Assembly (NCBI GenBank): GCA_029936675.1
Contig: JAPYSB010000014.1
Coordinates: 7,802 to 48,863, forward strand
Source of the DNA: Dehalococcoidia bacterium
GTDB lineage: Bacteria; Chloroflexota; Dehalococcoidia; Lucifugimonadales; UBA826
Direction of reading: 5' to 3'
DNA length: 41,062 bases
Below the pieces are notes generated by a model. That model was not told where the DNA came from and did not search any database. It saw nothing but the letters and a program-made list of their open reading frames with translations. Both the position numbers and the translations under genes were made by a program. Of the stretch, positions 16,578-24,785 are shown in pieces (within the stretch, counting starts at the first letter, position 1; every line of letters starts with the position of its first letter).

Positions 16578-17789
16578 TTAGCTTCGAGCAACCACGTTAT
16601 TGTCATCTAACTCTTTAATCTCATCTTCAGTGTATTCTGCGATATCCCTTAATATTTCTTCAGTATGCTGTCCGACAGTAGGTGTTGATCCCACCACCAT
16701 TTCTGTCCGGCTAAATTTAATCATTTTACCTGCAACATGTATCTTACCGGCGATCGGATCGGGAACTTCCATAAGAATCTCTCTTTCGTGTAGATGTGAT
16801 TCCTGTGCAGCCTGCGCCACACTATTTACCGGAGCGCAAGGAATACTAAAATCTGATAGATAGTCCACCACATCCTTCATTTTCCTTTCTGAAAACCAAA
16901 TAGATAGCACATCATTTATAGCCGCGCCATTCTCAGCTCTAGATGCTCGGGAAATAAACCTGTCGTCTATTAGCCACTCTGGTTTATCTATGGCCTCGCA
17001 CATTCTTTTCCATATGTTGTTATTTCCGGCTGCAATAATCACAAATCCATCTGAAGTCTCGTACATTCCTCCAAGCGGGTTATCTGCACCGCCATAGCTG
17101 GTGGACCTTTCAGTTATATATCCGTCACCTAGATAGGCGGATAGTGGTATTTCATTAACGGTGAATCCTGTATCAGCTAGTGATACGTCAATTGCTTGAC
17201 CTTCTCCTGAGATTTCCCTTTCCCACAGGGCGGCCAAGGCCCCGACGGTTGCATGTAGAGAGGTTATTCGATCAATTAGAGGGAAGTAAGTCTTGGTTGG
17301 AGGGTCTCCTTTGAGCCCAGTTAAGGACATCAGGCCGCCCATTGCTTGCCCGATAGGGTCAAAGCCAACTTTATCACGGTGTGGACCGTCCTGGCCGTAG
17401 GCAGAAGCGTTAATCATGATAATTTTCGGGTTAAGTTTTTTGAGAACATCATATCCGAATCCCATAATATCGATCGTTCCAGGTCGAAAATTTTGAAGGA
17501 AAACATCAGACTTTTTGACTAATCTCGTCAAAACCTCTTTTCCCTTGTCTGTTCGCAGATCTATGGCTAGACTTTTTTTACCGCTGTTGTACTGTACCCA
17601 ATAGGCACTCTGGCCTCTTACTGTTGGACCATTTTGTCTGCTTTCATCACCTTTGAGGGCTTCGACTTTAATAACCTCTGCACCCATTCGGGCGAACATG
17701 AGAGCGCACCTTGGGCCTGCTTGATAGCGCCCTAAATCCAGCATTCTAATGCCGGAAAGTGGCCCGCCATTATTATTTTCAGTCGCCAT
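16578..17789 (-). CDS. Family III CoA-transferase (CaiB/BaiF)
   Basis: This 403-residue protein is a standard family III CoA-transferase: LSGIRMLDLGRYQAGPRCALMFARMGAEVIKVE at the start, NSGKKSLAIDL, NFRPGTIDIMGFGYD, and PLIDRITSLHATVGALAALW with Asp173 in the catalytic position, followed by SGEGQAIDVS. The C-terminus has VGQHTEEIL. AAGGTGA serves as the ribosome-binding site. It lies 150 nt after the selenoprotein gene and 101 nt before E1 alpha, all on the minus strand, so the three may form one transcription unit. The acyl substrate is not determinable. Confidence 0.92.
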   Translation of the reverse strand: MATENNNGGPLSGIRMLDLGRYQAGPRCALMFARMGAEVIKVEALKGDESRQNGPTVRGQSAYWVQYNSGKKSLAIDLRTDKGKEVLTRLVKKSDVFLQNFRPGTIDIMGFGYDVLKKLNPKIIMINASAYGQDGPHRDKVGFDPIGQAMGGLMSLTGLKGDPPTKTYFPLIDRITSLHATVGALAALWEREISGEGQAIDVSLADTGFTVNEIPLSAYLGDGYITERSTSYGGADNPLGGMYETSDGFVIIAAGNNNIWKRMCEAIDKPEWLIDDRFISRASRAENGAAINDVLSIWFSERKMKDVVDYLSDFSIPCAPVNSVAQAAQESHLHEREILMEVPDPIAGKIHVAGKMIKFSRTEMVVGSTPTVGQHTEEILRDIAEYTEDEIKELDDNNVVARS

Positions 17790-17939
17790 GTTTCACCTTA
17801 CCTTTTTTTCGATCCGTTAATTGTAAGAAATAACCTATTGCTGCACATTTGCTTGCGCAACGACCAGAACCGCTAAGCATAACTTTCGTTAATAACTTAG
17901 ATTAATTGTGTGTTCGTTGGCATCCACGAAAGCTAATAT

Positions 17940-19577
17940 TTACGGTAGGTACTGATCTATTCCGACAGTCTCTGCACTTGGCCCCGCTGGGAAAACAAGT
18001 GTTTTTGCCCTATCAGCACCAACCACCACAATATCTATTTTGCCTGGGTCGGCTAATAGCGGCATAGTAGTGTCCAATAATTCCTGTTCAGTTTTATCAC
18101 GAATCCACTTCCATTCTTCTTCCACCCTAGCATCTTTAACAGGCATGAATTGTATGAATTTACCAAGGCTTCCGTAGGCGTGCTCAAAGATAAAATTCTT
18201 TGCATCCTCTTTTGACCAACCTTCAGCTGCAACCGGTAATGCGACATCAGGGGGCATGAATATTAGCCGCTCCTGACTTTGCAAATGGCCAACCGAGCGG
18301 TTACCGAAAGTAATTCCATATGCCAAAGTCTTAAGTAATCCTTCGGCAGACGTATTACCTTGGTCTTGTACGTCTAGTTCTCCGTTGGTGGTGAAAATGG
18401 AAACGGCACTCTGGTCATCTAAGAAACCTTTGTCAGCCGCATATGAAGCCCACGGGCTGGCGCCTTCATTTTCGGCTAAACATGGCACAAACTTCCTTGT
18501 TGTACCTATAGTATCCATGTCCATCTTATGCGGGTACCACATGCCTATATTTTTTAAGCAAAGGTAAAAAGCTCTGCCAATTGTGATATTTATTTCATTT
18601 TCTTTTCCGGGCCCTAGTGCTGATCCTCCATTAAGGCCTACTTCCTTAGCGATAGGGCCATTCACAACCAACATCGGGGCCTGTGGGCTCGTAGACATCA
18701 GCATAGATTTGCCACCATGACCACCGGTTACCGATAGACATTTAACAGCTGCGATAATGATTGGCATGTGTTCGGGTTTTGCTCCTGCCATAGCCGAGTT
18801 GATCGCGATTTGTTCCACTGTAGCAATTCCGAACCCGGGGGGCATATCGCACACCACATCATCAGCATTCAAGTTAGTGCCCTCTATTAGTTTCTCAACA
18901 GCCTCTCTTGTGGGAGGCCAAACAGGCAGAGCGTCGGACCAATCACGGTCTGTAAATTCTCGATTCATCTTCAGTACTGCATCGTACCGATCTTCTCCCT
19001 CAAATCTTAAAATCGATTCAGCGCTTTCCGATTGGGCAGCCTGCGTTTCATCCGAGGTCAGACTGGCGATCAAATCGTCTATAGCATCTTCCGTTTGGGA
19101 TACACAAAGGTCGTCAGCCAGGTTTCTATAAATCCTAGGAACTATTACAAATTGGAGGTCAGGCATTCCAAACGTTCTGCTACTAGCCAAGGCGTCGTCC
19201 TCAAAACGTCCCGAAACTATTGGGACTGCGGGTTTCCCCATCTTTTCGACTTCTATCATGTCGTGGCACATCCACGAGGCGCAGGTTCCTCAATCAGCAG
19301 TGGCACCTATTACCAGGTCACATTCCTCCGCTGCCTGCTTTACGATAGCAGGAGGGGTTGGATAGTTACCGCCTGTGTAGAAATTAACAGCAACGTTGCT
19401 AAAGCGTTCCTGTATCATTTCACCAGCCCGGTTGAGAGCAAGGTCTCCTCCGTGAGTGCCACTCCATATTAGACCGATCGTCTTGCCGTCCAGAGAACTC
19501 GGCCGAGGATTCGGTTTGAGTATATTGATCATACCTCGCTGCTGAGCGACAGGATTAGAGACTTCCAAAAGATGCAT
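17940..19577 (-). CDS. UGSC-family selenoprotein, UGA-encoded selenocysteine at residue 96
   Basis: Two minus-strand frames, 19577-19290 and 19271-17940, are in the same phase and separated only by one TGA (19292-19290). Read as selenocysteine, this gives a 545-residue protein with LVIGATAD-U-G-T-C-ASWMCHD. That is the U-G-[ST]-C motif of the UGSC selenoprotein family described from marine metagenomes, and it resembles the UGTC site of glycine-reductase GrdB. The N-terminal 95 residues (GKTIGLIWSGTHGGD, then EECDLVIGATAD) and the following VEKMGKPAVPI form one continuous domain. A stem-loop lies right after the UGA. Residues from about 200 on form a second large domain of unknown function. 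The start has AGGAG 6 nt upstream. The reaction is unknown; a redox role is likely. No Sec machinery is encoded in the window. Confidence 0.88.
19261..19277 (-). promoter_or_regulatory. Candidate bacterial SECIS stem-loop
   Basis: On the minus strand TCGTGG-ATGTG-CCACGA forms a perfect 6-bp stem with a 5-nt G-containing loop. It starts 12 nt after the UGA, so 18 nt separate the UGA from the loop. This matches the placement of bacterial SECIS elements, which lie in the coding sequence just downstream of the UGA and bind SelB. Confidence 0.7.
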
Positions 19578-20000
19578 ATCTAACTCCTAATTATTTGATA
19601 AATGAAACTTTTCATTTCATTAGCTATTTTTACCACTATATTGAAACGACTTCAAATACTCCTTCTGCCTTGAAACAGGTCTATTTTTGCTGGGAGCCAT
19701 GACGGCGACACCGAAAATCTGACTAATAACTTGCAGAAAAAATTTCGGCACGACAAAGAATGAAAACTATTTTGGTATTTCAGGGGCTCCGCCTACCAAA
19801 TCCCTTCCTTGCTCCTTTGATACCCTAGGAATTTATGTTGCAATCAGATTTGAAAATCCCATTGGACACACCATTCAACGATTTTTTTTGTTTAAGGCAG
19901 CAGTTTATTTGTAAAACCAGATTGAATCTTTAGAATGAATTAGTAATTAACGTAGGATTGAAAATACATTTGCAATATTTGAAAAATAGGTGAAATAAAG
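19578..20000. other. Divergent intergenic region, selenoprotein and SMP-30-like genes
   Basis: No gene or RNA is recognised. The region includes the ribosome-binding site and an inverted repeat for the selenoprotein gene at one end, and AGGTGA before the ATG at 20001 at the other. The middle is AT-rich without evident structure. Confidence 0.5.
19600..19617. promoter_or_regulatory. Inverted repeat upstream of the selenoprotein gene
   Basis: AAATGAAA-CT-TTTCATTT has perfect 8-bp arms with a 2-nt centre. It lies 23 nt upstream of the selenoprotein start codon, a position suited to an operator. It is AT-rich, so chance is possible. Confidence 0.35.
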
Positions 20001-20861
20001 ATGCCGATACTAGATGTTAAAAAGGATGTATCCTATTGTGTTGGAAGTTTTGGAGAAGGTCTTGATCACCCTGAATGTGTCACTTGGGGTAGTGATGGAT
20101 ATGCATATGCAGGCGGAGAGGGGGGTCAGTTATATCGTATAAATGTCACAGAAAATAAATACGAGCAGTTTTCCCAGGCCTCGCATTTTGTGGGAGGCAT
20201 GTGTCAGGACGGTTCGGGGAACCTATATTTTTGTAGTGGCAACAAAGTTTATAAAACTAGTTCGAAAGGGGAGATAAGTGAGTACTCTTCGGGAACCCCG
20301 ACTGTGCCAATGGTGGGGCCTAATTATCCTGCTTTCGATACGGATGGAAACCTTTATGTAACGGACTCTGGCGAGTGGGAAAAAGATAACGGACGGATAT
20401 TTAAAATTAGTCCTAGTGGTCAAACAAAAATTTGGTCAGAAGCGTTACAGACTTTTCCAAATGGGATTTGCCTTTCTTCCGATGGGTCACATTTATATGT
20501 CGCCGTCAGTTTGAACCCGCCTCGTATTGAACGAATACCCATTGACCCAGAGGGCGAACCGGGTAATCCGGAAATTGTTGTTGATATGCCAAATTCTGTT
20601 CCTGATGGGTTGGCGTTTGACTCAGACGGGAACCTTTATATTTCATGTTATAGACCGGACAGCATATTTAGGCTGGATCCTACGGGTACCCTGGAAGTTT
20701 TGGCCCACGACTATGAAGGCACCCTTATGGCTGCTCCTACAAACATAGCCTTTTGTGGGGACAATTTGGATGATTTGTTAAGTGCGAACCTAGGGAGATG
20801 GCATATAAGCAGGTACAACATTAAGGCTTCCGGGTTACCTTTGAATTATCCGGTAATTTAG
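20001..20861 (+). CDS. SMP-30/gluconolactonase-like beta-propeller protein
   Basis: The 286-residue protein shows repeated propeller blades: LDHPECVTWGSDGYAYAGG, CQDGSGNLYFCSGN, FDTDGNLYVTDSG, FPNGICLSSDGSHLYVAVS, VPDGLAFDSDGNLYISCY. The NGI and PDGLAFD segments correspond to the Asn and Asp metal ligands of the SMP-30/gluconolactonase/strictosidine-synthase group. No signal peptide is visible, so it is likely cytoplasmic. Members hydrolyse lactones such as sugar lactones, which would fit the sugar-acid dehydratases further along. The exact substrate is unknown. It is convergent with the YHYH lipoprotein. Confidence 0.83.
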   Translation: MPILDVKKDVSYCVGSFGEGLDHPECVTWGSDGYAYAGGEGGQLYRINVTENKYEQFSQASHFVGGMCQDGSGNLYFCSGNKVYKTSSKGEISEYSSGTPTVPMVGPNYPAFDTDGNLYVTDSGEWEKDNGRIFKISPSGQTKIWSEALQTFPNGICLSSDGSHLYVAVSLNPPRIERIPIDPEGEPGNPEIVVDMPNSVPDGLAFDSDGNLYISCYRPDSIFRLDPTGTLEVLAHDYEGTLMAAPTNIAFCGDNLDDLLSANLGRWHISRYNIKASGLPLNYPVI

Positions 20862-20893
20862 CAGGGTTTCACCTGTAAATAAATTGATTTTCG

Positions 20894-22072
20894 TTAGGGT
20901 CTTCTTCTAGAGGGGCCTTCGGGAGGTCCACCGGGCTGAACTTGGTTTGACTCAACCGAGCTTGGTGTCCCTTTGTAACACCCCACCGTGTAAGGATATT
21001 CGATGGTTGCGTGGTAGTGATAGCCCAATGAGCCATGGTCATGCCCGTGGCATAAGTCTAAATCGTCATTCGACATCTCAATGCCGTCTTTACCTTTATA
21101 TCCATAAATCGGGAAACCATCGTTGATGTATCCAACAATTCCTGAATGCCCATCGCTTAGAGATTCATTATCTAGACGCTCGGGAATGAAATGGTAGTGA
21201 TAATTACTACCGGCAGGATGGCCTCCAAAAACATCAACGATCTCCCTCGCAACGGCATCTTCGCCGCGCCCATCGGCTGCGTTGTAAATAACTACCCCAT
21301 TTTTAGTAACTCCTATGGTGCCAAGTGACACACAGGTTGGAGTTGCTTCTTCTTCGGGGTTTGATGAATATGACAAGGAATTTTTTTGGGACGCTGGTAT
21401 TCCTGGGTTACCGTCGATTTTAGTCAGGGTCGGATAAGCAGTCATTGGCCAGTCACCAATTTTTCCGTCAACAGGTAAATTGTTGATAGTGATTTCACGG
21501 GTTTGCCTTGACGAAGCTTCTGCATAGCTGCCTTGATCAAAACCTGAGGTTGTTTCAGGGAGCCATAACTTTTGAAGGAAATTCCAGGTCTTATCAGCAA
21601 AATCAATCCAAGTGAGCTCACTTTCTATGGAGCCGGGCGCATTGGGATTCTTGTCACTGCAAGAATATAGGTAGCCTATTTCCGGAAAGGAGGTTGTAAA
21701 GTAGTCATCTCCCAGCCTTAACTCAGTACAATCGGGTCCCTGATTATCCTTGCATAAATTTGGATTTATTGTGAAATTTGTTTCAGGTGAAAGGTTGACC
21801 ATAGCAGTAATAGGGGCGGTGGAAGCCGACGTCTTTACGTCCAGTACAGGGGTAAGAGAAGTCTCGGCAGGTTTATATGTAGCAGTAATCGATGTCGGTT
21901 CTAATGTCCGCCTAGCCGAAGTTGATATAGTAGCGGTCGGGTTTACGATCTCGGCTGTAGTATCACTAACTTCCTTAGTTTCACAGGCTATGAATAACGA
22001 AACCATTATGATGGCCGCTAGCATCTTGATCGATATATTTTTTGCAAGCCGCAATTTACCATACCCTCTCAA
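20894..22072 (-). CDS. YHYH-domain lipoprotein
   Basis: The 392-residue protein begins with a lipoprotein signal: Lys/Arg-rich start, hydrophobic stretch and the lipobox LFIAC with Cys30. A Thr/Ser/Pro-rich linker follows to about residue 90. The C-terminal half contains two copies of the defining motif: GSNYHYHFIPERL and LGYHYHATIEYPYTVGCYKG, with LCHGHDHG and GYINDGFPIYGY between them. YHYH proteins are secreted or surface proteins of unknown function; the His clusters suggest metal binding. The tail is Pro/Arg-rich (GPPEGPSRRRP). It would be anchored to the outer face of the membrane. Confidence 0.9.
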   Translation of the reverse strand: MRGYGKLRLAKNISIKMLAAIIMVSLFIACETKEVSDTTAEIVNPTATISTSARRTLEPTSITATYKPAETSLTPVLDVKTSASTAPITAMVNLSPETNFTINPNLCKDNQGPDCTELRLGDDYFTTSFPEIGYLYSCSDKNPNAPGSIESELTWIDFADKTWNFLQKLWLPETTSGFDQGSYAEASSRQTREITINNLPVDGKIGDWPMTAYPTLTKIDGNPGIPASQKNSLSYSSNPEEEATPTCVSLGTIGVTKNGVVIYNAADGRGEDAVAREIVDVFGGHPAGSNYHYHFIPERLDNESLSDGHSGIVGYINDGFPIYGYKGKDGIEMSNDDLDLCHGHDHGSLGYHYHATIEYPYTVGCYKGTPSSVESNQVQPGGPPEGPSRRRP

Positions 22073-22166
22073 ACTGGAAAATTATCAATTTGATGGCTAT
22101 TTTACTGAGCGATGTTAAGAAACCCTAAGATGTTTTGATAAATTCCAACCCCAATTCAATACATAG

Positions 22167-22820
22167 TCAGCTGAACTTATAATCAATAACATGGTCTGGG
22201 GTCGCCACACCTGGCAGATTTCTTTCGTCAGGAATCGGAGAACCTGTTACTTGTTTGATAGGAATTACTCCTGCCCAGATAGGTAGCTGGTAGTCTTCTT
22301 CATCATCCTGAGGCCCTCCCGTTCGGACTTTTACTGATGCTTCCTCTATCGGTATCGTAAAAACGGTGGTTGCCTTCACCTCTTGGCTGTTTATTTTTCT
22401 GAGTGAACCCCATCTGCCAGGAAGTAAATCGTCTACAAATCTTTCTAGTTGTATCTCCTTCTCTTGTTCATCAATCTTACGTGCTTTTCCAAACAAAGTA
22501 ACAGATCGGTAGTTTGCGGAATGATGCATTCCTGAGCGCGCCAGCACTAATCCATCTAATATCATTACGTTTATTGCGACGGGATTATCAACGATGGATC
22601 TTAAAAAACGGCTTGCTGAAGAACCGTGCCAGTAAAAATCGTCTCCAAACCTCCATTGCAAAGTTGGGGTTATGTATGGCTCCCCGTTGATCAGATATGA
22701 GACGTGACACATGGGTGTATCGTCTATAATCGCGTAAGCTGATTTTCTATCAAAGGATGCCCTCTCTGGCACTCTGATGAGTTTAGTCTTGTCGGTGATA
22801 AGCAGATCTTTTTCAGACAT
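22167..22820 (-). CDS. PPOX-fold flavin-binding protein (NimA/pyridoxamine-oxidase-like)
   Basis: The 217-residue protein resembles the pyridoxamine 5'-phosphate oxidase-like NimA group. Visible are VPERASFDRKSAYAIIDD, CHVSYLINGEPYITPTLQWRFGDDFYWHGSSASRFLRSI and VTLFGKARKIDEQEK, the usual barrel strands that hold FMN. It may bind FMN, F420 or heme. It is the first of three PPOX-fold genes in the window. AAGGAA precedes the ATG. It is divergent from a nucleoside hydrolase with only 30 nt between start codons. Confidence 0.85.
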   Translation of the reverse strand: MSEKDLLITDKTKLIRVPERASFDRKSAYAIIDDTPMCHVSYLINGEPYITPTLQWRFGDDFYWHGSSASRFLRSIVDNPVAINVMILDGLVLARSGMHHSANYRSVTLFGKARKIDEQEKEIQLERFVDDLLPGRWGSLRKINSQEVKATTVFTIPIEEASVKVRTGGPQDDEEDYQLPIWAGVIPIKQVTGSPIPDERNLPGVATPDHVIDYKFS

Positions 22821-22850
22821 GATATTTTCCTTTTAAGCAGGGGTACATTT

Positions 22851-23783
22851 ATGAGTAAAACCAAAATAATCCTAGACACTGATCCAGGGAATGATGATCT
22901 TCTGGCCATAATTATGGCACTGAAATCTGAATTAATCGATATACGCGGGATGACAATTGTCGGGGGCAATGCCTCTCTGGAGAACACAACTAATAACGCC
23001 CTGAGTTTACTCACATATATGAATAGAGTAGATGTGTCTGTATACGTCGGGGATCCCAGCGCATTAAATGAAAGCTCAACCTCTCCTGAAGAGTTTGATG
23101 AATTCAAATCTCATAGAATCGAAATTCACGGAAAGACCGGCCTTCACGTCCCGTTGCCCAGCCCAAGCATTGAACCGAAAAAAATGCATGCTGTGGATTT
23201 TATTATCAGTGAAGCTGAATCTAATAAGGGAGATCTCATCCTTGTTCCTATTGGGCCACTGACAAATATCGCGATGGCAATCAAAAAAGAACCTAATTTA
23301 AAAGACTGGATAAAGTGTATTCACCTGATGGGTGGAGCAGTAAATGTTCCGGGTAATGTTACTGAACATGCTGAATTCAATGTCTATTGTGATCCCGTGG
23401 CCGCAAATGAAGTTATGTCCTCGGGTATAGAAATAAAGCTATGTGGATTGGATATAACCAGGGAGACTTCTGTAAAAAGAGAAGAAACAAGCTGGCTTAA
23501 CGGAAATTCTCCTGGCGAGCAAATAATAAGGCAACTGCTGGACACGGTGTTCAAAAAGATTCCTGATAGAAATTACTTTAGCTTGCACGATCCTATAACT
23601 GTCTTATCGGTTTTGCACCCAGAGTTAATCGAATGGGAAATGTTTGACGTTTCAGTTATTTGCAATGGACCTGAATCTGGCAAGACTCTCGGAACTGTTA
23701 ATGCTGAGGGATCCGTCGCCGTCGGGGTTAATATCGATCAGGACCTCGCAAAAATAAAAATAGCTGAAATACTGTCTAACTGA
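22851..23783 (+). CDS. Nucleoside hydrolase (inosine-uridine preferring type)
   Basis: The 310-residue protein begins with the nucleoside hydrolase signature IILDTDPGNDDLLAII, whose Asp cluster binds Ca2+ and ribose. Also visible are VPIGPLTNIAMAI, MGGAVNVPGNVTEHAEFNVYCDPVAA and LHDPITVLSVL, all typical of the family. It cleaves the N-glycosidic bond of ribonucleosides to release base and ribose. The base preference cannot be read. It is one of two family members in the window, probably for nucleoside scavenging. Confidence 0.93.
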   Translation: MSKTKIILDTDPGNDDLLAIIMALKSELIDIRGMTIVGGNASLENTTNNALSLLTYMNRVDVSVYVGDPSALNESSTSPEEFDEFKSHRIEIHGKTGLHVPLPSPSIEPKKMHAVDFIISEAESNKGDLILVPIGPLTNIAMAIKKEPNLKDWIKCIHLMGGAVNVPGNVTEHAEFNVYCDPVAANEVMSSGIEIKLCGLDITRETSVKREETSWLNGNSPGEQIIRQLLDTVFKKIPDRNYFSLHDPITVLSVLHPELIEWEMFDVSVICNGPESGKTLGTVNAEGSVAVGVNIDQDLAKIKIAEILSN

Positions 23784-23818
23784 TCCAAATATTCGCGGGC
23801 GTTTATCAGATAGTTAAA

Positions 23819-24226
23819 TTATCCTCTGCCACCATTTTTGAATTGCTCATCCACTGCAACTTGAAATCCGTTTGCTAGAGAGTTGGTTTGGTTAGCCATG
23901 CCTACTACCGCCATTAACTCGGCAAACATTTCGTCTGTCATACCTTTTGATCGTGCTCCAGCTGTGTGGCTATTCGTACAGTAGTTACAGCCATTGGTCG
24001 CACTAACGGCGATGTATACCATCTCTTTGGTGAGGGGATCCAAAGCTCCATCAGACATGACAGACTTCACACCTTCCCATGTCCGTCTGAGTAGTTCAGG
24101 TTGCGTGGCAAGTGCTTTCCAAAAATTATTGACCCAGTCTGAGCCCCTTGTGGCCATAATGTCCTCGTAGACTGATCGAACTTCTTTTGTTGCATCTTCG
24201 TATTCTACAAACGGTGTAATACTCAT
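23819..24226 (-). CDS. Carboxymuconolactone decarboxylase/AhpD-like protein
   Basis: A protein of about 135 residues with the AhpD/CMD helical fold. The redox motif CNYCTNSHTAGARSKGM sits in the middle, with two Cys and the downstream His typical of AhpD-type peroxidase proteins. PLTKEMVYIAVSATNGC precedes it. The start at 24226 (MSITPF) was chosen because GGAG lies 8 nt upstream; an ATG nine codons earlier is possible. It likely acts as a thiol-disulfide or peroxidase-type protein rather than as the decarboxylase. Confidence 0.87.
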   Translation of the reverse strand: MSITPFVEYEDATKEVRSVYEDIMATRGSDWVNNFWKALATQPELLRRTWEGVKSVMSDGALDPLTKEMVYIAVSATNGCNYCTNSHTAGARSKGMTDEMFAELMAVVGMANQTNSLANGFQVAVDEQFKNGGRG

Positions 24227-24355
24227 TAGTGTAGCTCCATAATTACAATTCACAAATTTTAGCGGTAACTTGACACCATTAAGACAAGGTGGCCTTGCAA
24301 TTTCATTCGATAGTAGGCCATCTGATTGGCGAAATTTATGAAAACGAAAAATAGT

Positions 24356-24769
24356 TTAGTCCTCAGAAATTCCCATCGACATAACCCGGTTTATTTTAAC
24401 GTTATACCTGTTGCTGCTCCAATTCTCAAAACTTGCAACATACTCGTCTCCGCCTTTTACGCCTAAATACCTTCTGGATATAGGGCGGAGTTCTTGTTCC
24501 ATATCACCTTTTGCCACGTCAGATATCTGTCCTGTGATACTCACGTATCGGTAAGGTGCGGTTTCTGTTTGCATTACAACGGAGACTGGAGTTCCAATTT
24601 CCATTAACTTTCCTTTCTGTGTTTTAGGATCTGCCATAAACCAGAGAGTGTCATTAGGTTCATATTGGTACCAGACAGGAGTAGAGTGTGGGGCCCTGTT
24701 CTCACGGTGGATTGCCAATATAGCAATATGAACTTCCGATAAAAAATCAGCTATTAATTTGCTAGTCAC
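24356..24769 (-). CDS. PPOX-class flavin/F420-binding protein
   Basis: The 137-residue protein has the compact split-barrel PPOX pattern: EVHIAILAIHRENRAPHSTPVWYQYE, LWFMADPKTQKGKLMEIG, VSVVMQTE and YRYVSITGQISDV. The order is that of the F420- or FMN-dependent group of unknown substrate. It starts with GTG, with AAAGGAG 7 nt upstream. It lies 16 nt after the S9 peptidase stop on the same strand, so the two form an operon. Confidence 0.87.
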   Translation of the reverse strand: MTSKLIADFLSEVHIAILAIHRENRAPHSTPVWYQYEPNDTLWFMADPKTQKGKLMEIGTPVSVVMQTETAPYRYVSITGQISDVAKGDMEQELRPISRRYLGVKGGDEYVASFENWSSNRYNVKINRVMSMGISED

Positions 24770-24785
24770 AAGTCAACTCCTTTCG

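Noticed and set aside
17940-19271. A separate gene starting at the ATG at 19271, with an independent short gene at 19290-19577
   Set aside because: Both frames share phase, the join carries the U-G-T-C motif and a SECIS-like stem, and the ATG at 19271 is an internal Met with no ribosome-binding site.
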